DNA from: Beverwykella pulmonaria
Taxonomy: Eukaryota > Ascomycota > Dothideomycetes > Pleosporales > Melanommataceae
Reading direction: 5' to 3'
Assembly (NCBI GenBank): GCA_001599595.1
Contig: BCHH01000007.1
Span: 244,027-308,026, forward strand
Length of the DNA stretch: 64,000 nucleotides
Below are positions 45,098 through 56,800 of the stretch, piece by piece. The notes under the pieces are model-generated. The model ran no database searches. It was not told the DNA's origin and worked only from the letters and a program-made list of their open reading frames with translations. Numbering within the stretch: the first letter of the stretch is position 1; every line of letters begins with the position of its first letter. A program made the translations under genes and the position numbers.

Positions 45098-45955
45098 CTA
45101 ATCTTCGAGCAAAAACCTCAGAAACCCCTGGGCAACAACAACCCCATCATGATGATTTCCGACTCTCGCCAGCGCATCCTGGGCCAGTTCATCTGTGAAA
45201 ATGCCCTGGCTATGCCTCATCTTGACGAGCACAGTGACAATCTGCTCGTTGAATTCTGGATGCCCCTGTACCGTGATAAACCTCCCTTTCTTGTACATGC
45301 CTTGTACCCGACACTTGGGACTTGCGCCCAGGGCTTCAACGCCCTCTGGATACTCGAAGACCACATCTCGGTGCATTTGATGCAGGCTCTGTTGGGTTGC
45401 TTAGTCGAGAAGGTGAGATGCGAAGAGGACAAAACGTACAAGGGTGTCTTGCTTGAATATTTCTTTCCCCTTTGCCGTCATTTCAACGGGCAACACGGCA
45501 ATTTCCCATCCCTTCTCGCTTCTGCCCACCTTGACGCCAGCTGCCCGTCCAATGATCTGGTGGCCAAAGCAGACACCGATAATGCGAATGCGGTCCTGTG
45601 CAAGTAACTTCTTTGTGAATTCCACCAGCTTAAGAATCCACGGCGTGTCATCAAACGAGTTGTGTCCTGCGTTTGTTTAATATGATACGTTTGTGTCGCT
45701 GGTGCTGAACTCACTTGAGCCGCTGATCAGAATCGCGTCCACGCTCTCCAAGTCTGGGTATTCTGTGCCTTCGACGACGTTGAACGCGCTAAATTCGAGA
45801 CCTTTCTTGGACGATATTAGATCTGGCTGCCCCAAAGCATCTGCGCCAGCATCAAGAAGGGTCTTGAAGATCTTGCCGTACGTTCCAGACTTCTCCCGCA
45901 CATCCTGTACAGGCGTGTCACACTCCAAGATGGCTATTCGAAGTGGAGGCTTCAT
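45098..45955 (-). CDS. class I glutamine amidotransferase-like protein
   Basis: Stand-alone GATase1 domain of 252 aa in three exons: 45955-45715, 45666-45440, 45388-45098. The nucleophile is Cys113 in GVCFGHQIIGRA; the other triad members are His199 and Glu201 in VQGHPEF. The N-terminus MKPPLRIAILECDTPVQDV and the strand VDAILISGSRHNSFDDTPWI are typical of the fungal/plant group related to gamma-glutamyl peptidases and GMP-synthase-like amidotransferases. Such proteins hydrolyse glutamine or gamma-glutamyl bonds; the acceptor or substrate here is unknown. No synthetase domain is attached and no fusion partner is adjacent. It starts 271 bp from the divergent MFS permease gene, a shared-promoter arrangement that suggests, but does not show, a link to amino-acid handling. 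Confidence 0.88.
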
Positions 45956-46226
45956 GTTTCCTTCCCTTAGAATATAGACGACTGTAAATGTAGAAATGAA
46001 TTGGACGAGCAAGTGTTCTTGAAAGCTAGTTCTTGTCTTGTCGATCTCGAGCGGCTTTTCACGTGCGGCACCTAGCTGCAAACGGTTAGCATCTCGGGAA
46101 TAGTTCTGAGGCAAATCCGCTTTTAGTCATGATAGCAAAACTTCACTATCCCTCACCTCTCACTCCACGACACGTCGGTTCAAGACTCAGCTCCTAGTCT
46201 CCTCTTATAAGACAGATGGTAACGGA
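45956..46226. promoter_or_regulatory. bidirectional promoter region, amidotransferase / MFS permease
   Basis: 271 bp between two divergent start codons. Candidate elements include CCTCTTATAAGAC (46200-46212), a TATA-like stretch 20-25 bp before the MFS start. Shared control is inferred from spacing only. Confidence 0.4.
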
Positions 46227-48330
46227 ATGACCTCGCCTACTCATATGAATGGGCACCGACCCTCAGAGCGAACTCCGCTTCTACGCCCTGCCTATGGTCA
46301 TTCCGCAAACGAGTCAGCCATCGAGGACAACATTCAAGCTGTAGAGGTTGCTGGGCAGAGAACCCTCCTATCAGTTCGTCCCGATTTTCCTGAGCTTGGA
46401 AAGCGCAGGAGCTATTCTCATAGTCATTGGCTAGCTCCCGATGAAGATGTAGGGGGAGAACCAGAGCCTGAGGATGTTGCTCAGTTCCAAGAAAATGGCT
46501 TGCTTAGTGGTATATCAAGGACTAAATTTCAATGCATATTTGGGGGGATTTTAATGGGCTATTTTGTGAGTGCTGCGTGAAGCCAACAACGTTGGTCATC
46601 CACCATTCTCCCGATTTCTCTCCGTATACAAAGACTAAGACGTATTCAGATCGCAATGTTTGATTCCACCTTGATGGCGTCTAGCCACCCTGTAATCACA
46701 TCATACTTCAATGCCTCCAACTCTGCATCATGGTTATCCACCGCCTTTCTCCTCACTTCCACTGCACTTCAACCACTCTTTGGCCGTGTATCAGACACTG
46801 TGGGACGCCGTCCGCTCTATCTTTCCGGTCTCTTGCTTCTAGCAGCAGCCACGGCATGGTGTGCTCTTTCACAGAGCATCGGGAGCTTCATTGCAGCACG
46901 AGCCTTCTGTGGGTTTGGTGCTGCAGGTGTACTGTCTATGGGTCAGTCGTTGTCGAAGTCATATCTCTGCCGCTAGGAATGCTCACCTCTTTCAGGCAAC
47001 ATCATGACCAACGACCTGGTAAGTATCGAGGTTCGAGGCACATACCAGGCTTACATCAACCTGTTCTATGGAGGTGGCTCCGCTGCAGGCGCTGCCTTTG
47101 GTGGTTTCCTCTGCGACAAGATAGGCTGGCGGATGACTTTTGCAGTTCAGATCCCTATCCTGCTTGTTGTATTCGTCAACGGCCTTTTGACTACTCCCGC
47201 TTCACTTGGGCCAAATTTGGCAAAACGATCAGGGCAGGGCATTATGGATGCCATAAAAGGCTTTGACACTGCTGGTTCTTTTCTCCTCACAGGCTCTGTG
47301 GCCTTCTTGATACTGGGTCTCAATCTAGGAGGCAATGTGTACCCATGGAAACACCCGCTTGTCATTACCTCGCTTGCCGTAGCAGCTGTTGCCGGTGCGA
47401 TTCTCATACGCGTTGAGGAGAAAGCTGTAAGACCTGTTATGCCGCTGGCAATGATATTCAGCAGACCGCGGGGTAACTTGGTGTTCAACAACTTCTTCGC
47501 GCAGCTGGGTATCAACACTATCATCTTCAATGCGCCTTTGTACTTCCAAGCTGTCAAACTGGAGTCTCCATCTCTGTCTGGATTTCGACTCGCTGGGCCG
47601 TCTGTAGCACTCACAATCTGTGGTGTATCAGCCGGCTTCATCATGGTCGCCACCGGACGTATGAAGTGGCTCATCGTGGTCGGATCACTGTCCATGTTGT
47701 TAGGTTCTGTATGCCTGTCTGCAGCATGGGATGGCATACCTACCTGGCTGGTAACCATCTTCCTCGTGCCCGCCAGCATTGGTCAGGGGCTCGCCTTCCC
47801 CGCGACCTCTCTCGCCGTCCTTGCAACAAGCTCACAAGAAGACCAAGCAGTCATGACGAGCACCCTGACACTATGGCGAAGTCTAGGAACTGTGATGGGT
47901 GTCTCCTTCAGCAGTGTGATCCTGCAGAATGCCTTGACCGCGTATCTCAGTCAACTTGTGACCGGTCACCGTAAAGACGAGGTATTGCTTCCACCCCTTA
48001 CGCAAACACGGGCGCAGCAAGTTCCACTGACCGCTGCAATCTCTAGATCATCCTCAGGGTCAGAAAGTCTGTCCGCGCAATTCGAACCCTGGATCCCAAG
48101 CACCAGAGCCAAGGTACGTACGAAATGCTCATTCCTAACCCTACACAGCCCCCCAAACTAACGATTCCGCAGTCATCGATGCGTACGCGAGAAGCTTGAG
48201 ACTCACCTTCATCTCCGCAATTGCCGTTTTCGTCATAGTTAACATATTGGTGTTCTTCATCAAACTCCCGCATCTCAAACGCAAACAGCAAGCCGATGCC
48301 GATAACGCACAAGAATCCACTATTGAGTGA
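46227..48330 (+). CDS. MFS transporter, vacuolar basic amino-acid permease type (Fnx1/Vba-like)
   Basis: Five exons: 46227-46565, 46650-46941, 46996-47981, 48047-48113, 48173-48330, giving 613 aa with about 14 membrane spans. The 100-residue cytosolic N-terminus has ERTPLLRP, a dileucine-type vacuolar sorting motif of the kind AP-3 reads. Span 1 starts IFGGILMGYFIAMFDSTLMA; motif A is FGRVSDTVGRRPLY. Motif C-like Gly-rich spans follow (FYGGGSAAGAAFGGFLCDKIG). Late features are EDQAVMTSTLTLWRSLGTVMG and, after a 22-codon exon with RKVRESVRAIRTL-like helix, DAYARSLRLTFISAIAVFVI. These match the Fnx1/Vba1-2 group that imports basic amino acids into the vacuole. Substrate is inferred. Confidence 0.88.
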
Positions 48331-48786
48331 GTGAGTGGAGCTCCACACACATGCAGTGGTACCGGAATTCGGGAGCCATAGATGCCGTGAGACGGCATCG
48401 CACGGAGGGGCTGTGCAAAATGCCGTACATGAACTTTCGAGATATTGATTTGCATGGAGCGGGGACAAGAGGACAAGAGACTAGTAGAAGCATAATGTTT
48501 CTTGTCGCAAGGCTCAATTGTCAACTGTTGCACAAGATGGAACAGTCGGGATCGGTATGGGGGTTGAGTAAACATCCGGAAACCAACATTATTGATTGTA
48601 TTGATACTGATTGTGACACATTATTCTTGTTCAAACTTATTACTCGTCTCAACTATGCCGCGCAATTCGCTCGCCACTGACCATCAAATTGAATAATGAC
48701 AGATACTTAGGCCACACGCACGCCACACACACGCCACATCTTCGCGCTCACCGCAACAGACTACCGCATTCGGCTCTACCTAACCC
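48331..48786. other. intergenic region between convergent genes
   Basis: 456 bp holding the 3' ends of the MFS gene and the HD-hydrolase gene. Short CAC-rich repeats near 48715-48735. No gene. Confidence 0.5.
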
Positions 48787-50910
48787 TTACTCCCAAGGTT
48801 CCATCAACTCGTTCCCTTCAACAGCCTCAATGAAGCCTTCATTCGCAGTCGTATGGCACCAAGGCTTCAGCTCCATTTCCTCGACCATGGTTGCGGCGAA
48901 GCAGCTGGACCATTTATCGCGCGGAAAGACAGCAACGACATTGCTGATGGTGTCTTTGTGGATAAGATGGGGGTTGGCACCGATGTTGTCTATATGAATA
49001 TGACGTCAGCAATGGAATGTGGAAACCGGTGAGTAGCTGAATAGTGAGATGGTGAAATTGTGAAGTGGTAGGGTGGGGAAAAGCTGCAATGTGCCTGCTG
49101 GGCGTATTGTGTGTGCCTCGTCTCGTGGTTGGCGTAAACATTTGCCTGGACCTCGGGTACATTTCGAGAAGTGATGGACCATGACCACCGGTTATCAAGA
49201 ATTCCCCTGTCCCTGTGCGCAGCGCATGGTGCGAAAAAGTGCTCGCCCAAACTAGTCCTCAGCGCCAACATAACCGCCAAGTGTCTGTATGGAGCACACC
49301 GTCTCGGCACATTGGAAAAAATTATGTCGCAACAAACCAAGGCGACCTTGCACCTGCGATTTTTTGCATGGCCGAAGAGTGCACAGCCTTCTTGCCAAGA
49401 CCACTGTTGGGAAGGCTCGAATGTCAATCTCGCGCTTGTGATTTCGGTAGAGAGTTTGGTGGCGATGTGATTGTGAGGCCAAGGTGATGTTGTTATCTTG
49501 GCCGTGTGGGAGGCGTTTTAAGGGTTGAGTCGTGTCGAATTGCAGGTTTCGGGGACCACGTTCAGGGCGGGTGGGGCGCCAAAACATTCTACATTGGGCT
49601 TGGCCGCCGCCAAAAAAGGCAATATGTGATCTACCACGGTCTGAGGCTCATTTCGCTTTCTAAGCCTTGGATTCAGCCAATGGATGGGACTTTACGAACA
49701 ATGGTCGATGGTAGAGTAAGGTTGTCCGGAATGATCGTCTCGGGATTTGCCTTCCTGCTTAGTTTTTCTTCGCAAAGCGAAGCATAGGAGTGACGTAACA
49801 CAATCGGCGTTCGCCAATTCTCATTCGTATGGATAAAGAACCAGTACTCGGCTGCATATGTTGCCACACGGCAGTAACATACTCGAAGTCCGAGATAAGA
49901 ACAAGGCAGTGTTGAGGTAACCTTCAGCCTTAGAGTAAGTTCCAGAAACACGATTTAAATCGCAAGAGTAGCGCCAGGGATGTGTGAGGAGGTGTAACGA
50001 TGTCGGAAGCAGAACTAAAACGGGCCGTACTTCTATCATGTAACAATGTGGCCGGATTTTGGAACTAGGAGCAGCTGATGTGCTAGGAGGTGACAAGGAA
50101 TGTCGAAAGTGCCAAGATAGGTTACTAAAGAGCTAGACAGCACGTCCAGCATAGCTCTGCGCCTGCAACGGGTGTTTGTTGATGATTGGCTCCTTATTGT
50201 CCGCGTGTACACAAATGGCATACCAGCACGCAGTTAAAAGTCAAAGAAAAGTACTCACCGAACACGGTAGAAAGCTGTATAAGCTGTCCAACACTCGTAA
50301 TCATGCCCGTCTCACCTAAGTCCGCATGCCGAATAATCGCTTCAGTCACACTCTCTGCTTGGTCTTTTGAAGCTCCGTTCTCTCTTAGAAAGTTTAGGGC
50401 TTGAAATGCGCCATAGTATTCAAAGGACATACGGGTTCCTTTGAGGTTGGTCTCTGTGGTTCCAATGTCATGCAGTAGGCAAGTTAGGAAGTAGGTCTCG
50501 AGGAGGGGGGAGAGATGGGGAAGGTGATGGTGGACGATTGCGGCTCCTTAAGTTGGCAGTTAACATGTATACATATCAATATTAAGTCTAGGTCAGGAGA
50601 TGATGTTGCTCTCGCGAAGCAGGATCCAATCGATTTAGAAGCGCGAACCAACAGTGTTCGATAAAACGAAAGGCCGCGACATACCATAATAGTAAACCCG
50701 CATACTGTGATTGAACGTCTTCTGCGGCAACTCCCTCTTCGCGAACTCGTGTGTCTTCCTCACTAGCTCTGAATCCGGCAGCTTCACATCATCCACCCTG
50801 ATCTTCGCAGGCTCATTCCTATCAATATGTTCCAATCCTTTTGCATGCGAGCGGGGAACTGCAGCCCAACCATTCGCTGCAAGTTCCTGGCTGTTATTAC
50901 CGTCATTCAT
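48787..50910 (-). CDS. HD-domain hydrolase, cyanamide hydratase (DDI2)-like
   Basis: Three coding exons: 50910-50685, 50546-50259, 48989-48787, giving 238 aa, the usual family length. The metal-binding HD residues are in NHSMRVYYYG (His68), CLLHDIGTT (His101, Asp102) and AIIRHADLG; later LIQLSTVFDNIGANPHLIHK, VVAVFPRDKWSSCFAA and LKPWCHTTANEGF agree with fungal cyanamide hydratases, which convert cyanamide to urea using zinc. The last junction crosses a 1,269-nt intron (50258-48990): GTGAGT donor, CTGAC branch, ATATAG acceptor, and the joined codon gives Asp in TVFDNIGAN, as in the family. Intronless reading stops after 20 residues. Whether the substrate is cyanamide is unknown; many paralogues are uncharacterised. 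Confidence 0.85.
48990..50258 (-). other. unusually long intron (1,269 nt) in the HD-hydrolase gene
   Basis: Every other intron in the window is about 46-172 nt. This one begins GTGAGT and ends with a canonical branch site and acceptor, so the ends look like a normal intron with extra DNA inside. It holds a 6-bp-stem inverted repeat (49768-49782) and several open frames up to 145 codons with no recognisable product. I found no clear terminal inverted repeats or target-site duplication by eye. An old insertion is the simplest idea. Confidence 0.6.
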
Positions 50911-53892
50911 ATTATTCTGATTCCGGATCGACGGTGTGGTGTATATCCAAATTAGGAACGGCAGTAGAATCCTCCGATGGATGGGAAAAGCAGTTTCGCG
51001 TTTTAGGACTTAAGTGTTTGACGTCAATACTGGTAGGAGGTTGTGATAGGTGGCGCACGATGCGGAATGCCTGTGCGTTGACCGATACGAGAAGAACCGG
51101 GTTGCTGGAGGTTTGCGATGCGGTTCTGTTTTTGGATGGCGCGTGCGGACGGATAGATCTGGGGGCCGATATGCAGGTACCGTTTGAAGTTGAGCGGGAG
51201 ATAATAATACACTTTTGGGGGCGGTTGCAAAATGGTACCCTCAGTTACTCTGACTTGCTCTCTGAATGCGGACAGAAATGCAGAATTGAAATTTTGGAGG
51301 GTGGGGAAGTTGAGAAGCAGAGTGTGTAGTCCCGTCTTCTGCGGCAGGGGCTCTAAACTTTGTACTCCTCTTTTGCTCCGCTCGATCGCGAAGGGCGCAA
51401 TCATCAAAAACATCTAGACAATCAGGATTACAATGTATATCTGTCATCCGCGGCCTTGATTAATCGAAGAGTTGAAGCGACCAATCGGCTGGTAGCTGTA
51501 CAATTGGATAATGCTTTGTAAGACTACTTTGATGCTCTCCCATAGAATTGCATGGGGCGCATTCCTCTAGGCTATTGCAAGAAATACCGATTTGCGTGCA
51601 GATGTTGAACAGAAAACACCTTATGCGCATGCGCATGCACATGTCGATTCGATAGAGGATCGTGAATGCTGCTATTACTAACATTAGATCTCCGTTTGGT
51701 GTTTCCCGTAGCGGTCGCTTAGTGGGTGCGGAGAAGGGTTGGCGAGTTTGATCTGCATGTCAGCCGGAACGATTGGTGGTGCAGCATCGAGTAGACCGGT
51801 TTGGCGCATGGTAGAAGGTATGAAAAGATTTTATTTTGGGCCACGGATCCAGATCCTTGCGTGGAGAAAGAATGAGAAAGCTAGAACTGTGACTAAGAAA
51901 AGATTTGTGATCCAAATTTGAACTCAACAGTAGGAAAAGGTAAGAGAGAGAATCGTGCGGGAGCTGCCAGCGAAGATTTGCATCTGATGGATGTCGTGGT
52001 TGGCTGAGCTGTCTTTGCCAAGTGCGTTAGCGTGATTGTAGAGTTCAGTTCTGCGATCGAACAAGATTTGACCTCCTCTTCTTGTGACATCTGCCCTCGA
52101 GGGAAGCAATTAGGCGCGACGAATGGGAACGGAACTTGTTCTTTCCCCGGTTCAGAGCAGATGAGATCACAGCTTCCTTGCCTGTGGACAATAACTTCCT
52201 TCCGATTTGCCTAGCATGCACGACGCAAATTCCAGACAATAGGAGGCAGTCGCGCGAATGCTTCTCGGCAGCATCTTGTTGACGTCCTTGGAATTGGGGC
52301 TGTGCGTTACCAAGAAGCATGGCATTGTGTCAACGACGTAGAGCTTGGAGGTCCATGATAGATGTCTTGGTGTTGCACGGGCGAGAAAGCTGGCGGGCGC
52401 CTCGTACGAAGATGGCGATGCATAGAGCTCACCGATGTGGAGTGGCCAATTTTCCAAGCACAGTCGGGCTCTTGGCTGAGTGAACAAGTAAAGTATTGCC
52501 TGCTACATCGACTTGCTTTGGCAGGGATAATGCGCTGATCTCTAGAAACTGGACGGGTTGGGTGGATATATCTCGTCTGGTTTTGCTGGCGGACGGAAAG
52601 AGTGGTCACCGGGAGGCAGTGCTGGCGGCAAACACATGACGGCGGCTCGAGGGAGTTGCGGAGCGTATGATACTGTGCCCCGTCTTGTATTTCTTGGATC
52701 TCTGGGCGTACGGCATGCCGTCGGCGTCGGCTTCTTGACAAGAATCAGAGACCGCCTCGCGGCCTCACGGTTTTGCTTTGTGTGTTGCGCCTTGACCCAG
52801 CGGCTGCTTGGCCCTCATCTCAGTGGGTGCCCGAAAACAGTACTCATTCCGGTGCGACCTGGCCGTGCTCCGGCCTCCTATCTGGCGACACGCGGCAGGC
52901 CGCATCTTGCCGGCCGCGATGTTGCAGCTGCAGACCCTCGTGGAGTTGCAAGGTGGAGTTACAAAATGGCATCGTCAAGTCCCGGCGGCCAGTCCCGGCA
53001 GTGTGCGAAGCAGTATTTATGAAACGGTGCCGTTTTGGGAAGAGCAGCGAGACTGTGTGGTTTAGGCTAGTTTCGCCTCCTCCTACGTCTGCATCAAGCT
53101 AGCCTGATGCGGAATAGCGCTGGGGCAGTGCAACCGGCCAAGCGCCAACAACCTTCATTCTCATCATATCCCGGTGCGAGCCCAATATCTCATGTCCCTT
53201 GGTGTTCGCATCAATTCTTTTTACTTGGAATCGGCGTGTACCTGTCCTACTCTTAATTACTTGTCTCTCCCTCGCTACGCCTACTCCTTGAGCCTGATTG
53301 CGATGTTATAGCCTGGCTATCACCATCTTTGCCATGCCAAGTGTACAACAACACTGCCACTCCCTCCGGTCGTCATAGACTCCACCCTCGCCTTCAACCT
53401 CCAGGCACGCGTGCCCGTCGCAAGCCGTCCTTTCAGCTGTGTTGGTACCCCCTCGAGACTTACCGCCTATCGTGTTCGCCATCCAGCGCGCTTCCGCGTA
53501 CTCCACGCTTAAGGTGAGCCTAATCCGTCTGCCGATACCCATCAACAACGAAACGGACGCGCCAGTGAATGTGGCTGTGTGCTCGCATGAGGATACCTAT
53601 GGGAGGATATTTGCTGACCTCCTTTGCTCTAGTCGCCTTCTCTGGCCTCCTTGGGTCCTCTTCTCTTCATCTTTGGTTGACTCCAAAAACCCCCGACCCT
53701 CCGAGCAAGAACTCAGCCTCGTCGAGTCGCTTTCACCACCACCCTTATTATTCGGCTTGCACACCCGCATGTTGGGCTGATTGAATCACCGGTGTGCCGC
53801 CTTAGCACAATTTTCCCCTCGCATCCTTCCTCAGCAGCACAGCCCACTCATACACCCGCGGTTGACCCCCGGGTCACATCCAAGGCACCCTT
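50911..53892. other. long region between HD hydrolase and calcium ATPase
   Basis: 3.0 kb between divergent genes. No supported gene: frames on both strands up to 160 codons lack domains. It contains the palindrome ATGCGCATGCGCAT (51623-51636). 53300-53890 is C/T-rich and is likely the calcium ATPase leader; an AAG|GTGAGC at about 53514 could be a 5'-UTR intron donor (inference). 52600-53100 is GC-rich with no pattern recognised. Confidence 0.4.
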
Positions 53893-56800
53893 ATGGCCGA
53901 TAATAAAGACATCGACACCACACGAGACACGCCTTCCCCCGGTCCTACTCGAAGGCACAGGGCTCCCACCATCACCATTGACACTTCGGCTGTAAACCCC
54001 AACGACCCAAATATGGGAGACTCAGTGCCTTTGGGGGACATCTCAGGTAATCAATCATCATCACAACAGCATGAAGACCATGCCGATGTGTCACCCATAC
54101 AGGTCAGGGTGCCGCAAGCTGAGCTGCGAGCTGCCAACTCTTTCGAGAGCAAGGAAAGCAGACCAACTTCGCCGCACAACGTCTCTTCGCCTGTATCTAA
54201 TTGGGGGAACTCTCACAACTACCTTTCAGTGCCGGTGTCGCGGTCACGAGGCAATTCTCTGGATTCAACCACGGAGAATGGCGAGTCTGCATCAACCGGT
54301 ACCTACATCTCATCTTCTCAAGGAGAGACGATAAGAGGGGACACTACTCCCAATGATATACTTAACGACAAGGATGCGCTTCGCCCTGATCCGGGAACAG
54401 AAGCCGAGTTCGAGGTAGAGAATAACAAGTTTGCTTTTTCGCCCGGTATGCTAGGCAAACTATACAATCCTAAGAGCTTAGGAGCTTTCCACGCTCTAGG
54501 TGGTATGGATGGTTTGGAGAAGGGATTAAGAACCGACAGAAAAGCTGGATTAAGCGTTGACGAGATGCACTGGGATGATACCGTAACCTTCGAGGATGCA
54601 ACCATGCCAAAAGCAATCCATACTTCCTCAAAACCACCCCCGGACCAGACTGTGCAGCGAACCGAAACCACGCCTCATACCCCGAGCAAAGAGGCCTTCT
54701 CCGACCGAAAACGAGTTTTCAGCGATAATCGCTTACCCGAGCGTAAACCGAAGAGCATTTTCGAGTTAGCTTGGATGGCTTACAACGACAAGGTCCTTAT
54801 TCTCCTTACTGGCGCCGCTGTTATATCTCTCGCCCTCGGGCTCTATCAGACATTTGGCCAAAAGCACGAAGACGGTGCGCCTAAAGTCGAGTGGATTGAA
54901 GGGGTAGCCATTATGGTGGCTATTGTAATTGTCGTGGTTGTTGGTGCTGTGAACGATTGGCAAAAGGAACGACAATTCGTCAAACTGAACAAGAAAAAGG
55001 ATGATCGTGTCATCAAGGTCGTGCGTTCCGGCAGGACGCGCGAAATTTCCGTCTACGATATTCTCGTCGGAGATGTAGTTAAATTGGAACCCGGAGACAT
55101 GGTCCCCGTGGATGGAATTCTTATCGAAGGTCACGGGATTAAATGCGACGAATCCTCAGCGACCGGCGAATCCGATTTGCTCAAGAAGACGGCTGCAGAT
55201 GAAGTCTTTCGAGCCATGGAAAACCACGAACCGCTCAAGAAATTGGATCCATTCATTCTTTCTGGCGCCAAAGTGTCGGAGGGTGTAGGCTCTTTCTTGG
55301 TTACTGCTACTGGAATCCATTCCAGCTACGGCAAAACCATGATGTCTCTCCGAGAGGACAGCGAAGTCACCCCGCTGCAGTCGAAACTGAACGTCCTCGC
55401 CGAGTATATTGCGAAGCTCGGTGGAGCCGCTGCGCTGCTTCTCTTCATTGTACTTCTAATCGAGTTCTTAGCCCACCTGAAAAGCAGCCACGCGACTCCT
55501 GCGGAGAAGGGACAGAATTTTCTCAACATTCTCATCGTCGCTATCACTGTCGTAGTCGTCGCTGTTCCTGAGGGCTTACCACTCGCTGTTACTCTCGCAT
55601 TAGCTTTTGCAACCACTCGAATGCTCAAGGACAACAATCTTGTCCGATTGTTGCGTTCGTGTGAGACTATGGGCAATGCTACGACAATTTGCTCTGACAA
55701 AACCGGCACCCTAACGCAAAACAAGATGACGGTCGTGTCTGGATCTCTCGGAACCGCTCTCCGCTTTGGCGACAAGAAGCCCAAGGCTCCTGTAGAACTT
55801 CCTCCAATGGACGATGGCGCTAAAGGCAAACAAACGGTTGAATCGCCCGTGGACAGTTCCGACGACGTATCGGCGACTGAATTTGTTGCTACGCTCAGCA
55901 AAGAAGTCAAAGATCTTTTGGAACAGTCGATTGTGCAAAACACGACTGCTTTTGAGGGCGAGGAAGGCGGTCCCGATCCATTCATTGGCTCCAAGACTGA
56001 GACCGCTCTTCTTAGCTTCGCCCGCGACTATCTGGGTATGGGCTCTGTCAGCACGGAACGCTCGAACGCAAACATTGCACAAGTCATTCCTTTCGACTCG
56101 GCCATCAAGTGCTCCGGTGTCGTGGTCAAACTCGGCGACGGGCAGTACCGGCTGTATGTCAAGGGAGCATCTGAGATTCTTCTTGCTAAATGTGTGAGTA
56201 TCATTTCCGACGCGACAAAGGAGCTCACTGGCATGCCAATCTCGGCAGAAAATCGCGATACCCTTGAACGCCTGATCACTACGTATGCTTCTCGGTCGCT
56301 GAGAACTATCGGTCTCGTGTATCGCGACTTCGAGAGCTGGCCACCAAGAGATGCCCGCAAATGGGAGGACGACCCCACTCAAGCCGTCTTCACCGATGTC
56401 TTCAAGAACATGGTTTTCCTCGCCGTTGTTGGTATTCAGGACCCTCTCCGACCCAGTGTGCGAGATGCCGTCAAAGACTGTCAGCACGCCGGTGTCTACG
56501 TGCGTATGGTCACAGGTGACAACGTGATGACAGCCAAAGCCATCGCAGAGGACTGCGGAATTCTCGTTCCTGGTGGAGTTGTGATGGAGGGTCCCAAATT
56601 CAGAAAACTCTCCAAGAAGGACATGGACGCCGTCATTCCTAAATTATGCGTTCTCGCCCGTTCCAGTCCAGAGGACAAACGCATTCTTGTCAAGAGACTA
56701 AAAGAATTGGGCGAGACTGTCGCCGTCACCGGTGATGGCACAAATGATGCTCCCGCGCTCAAGACTGCTGATGTTGGTTTCTCCATGGGTATCGCCGGAA

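Noticed and set aside
48070..48100. Reverse-strand GGTTCGAATT resembling a tRNA T-arm
   Set aside because: It lies inside an MFS coding exon and no cloverleaf forms.
49006..49427. Nested gene in the long HD-hydrolase intron (145 codons)
   Set aside because: No domain or codon pattern; frame is one of several overlapping open stretches.
42064..51000. Biosynthetic gene cluster (apyrase, amidotransferase, MFS, HD hydrolase)
   Set aside because: No core synthase, no cluster regulator and the apyrase is housekeeping; kept only as a weak neighbourhood idea.
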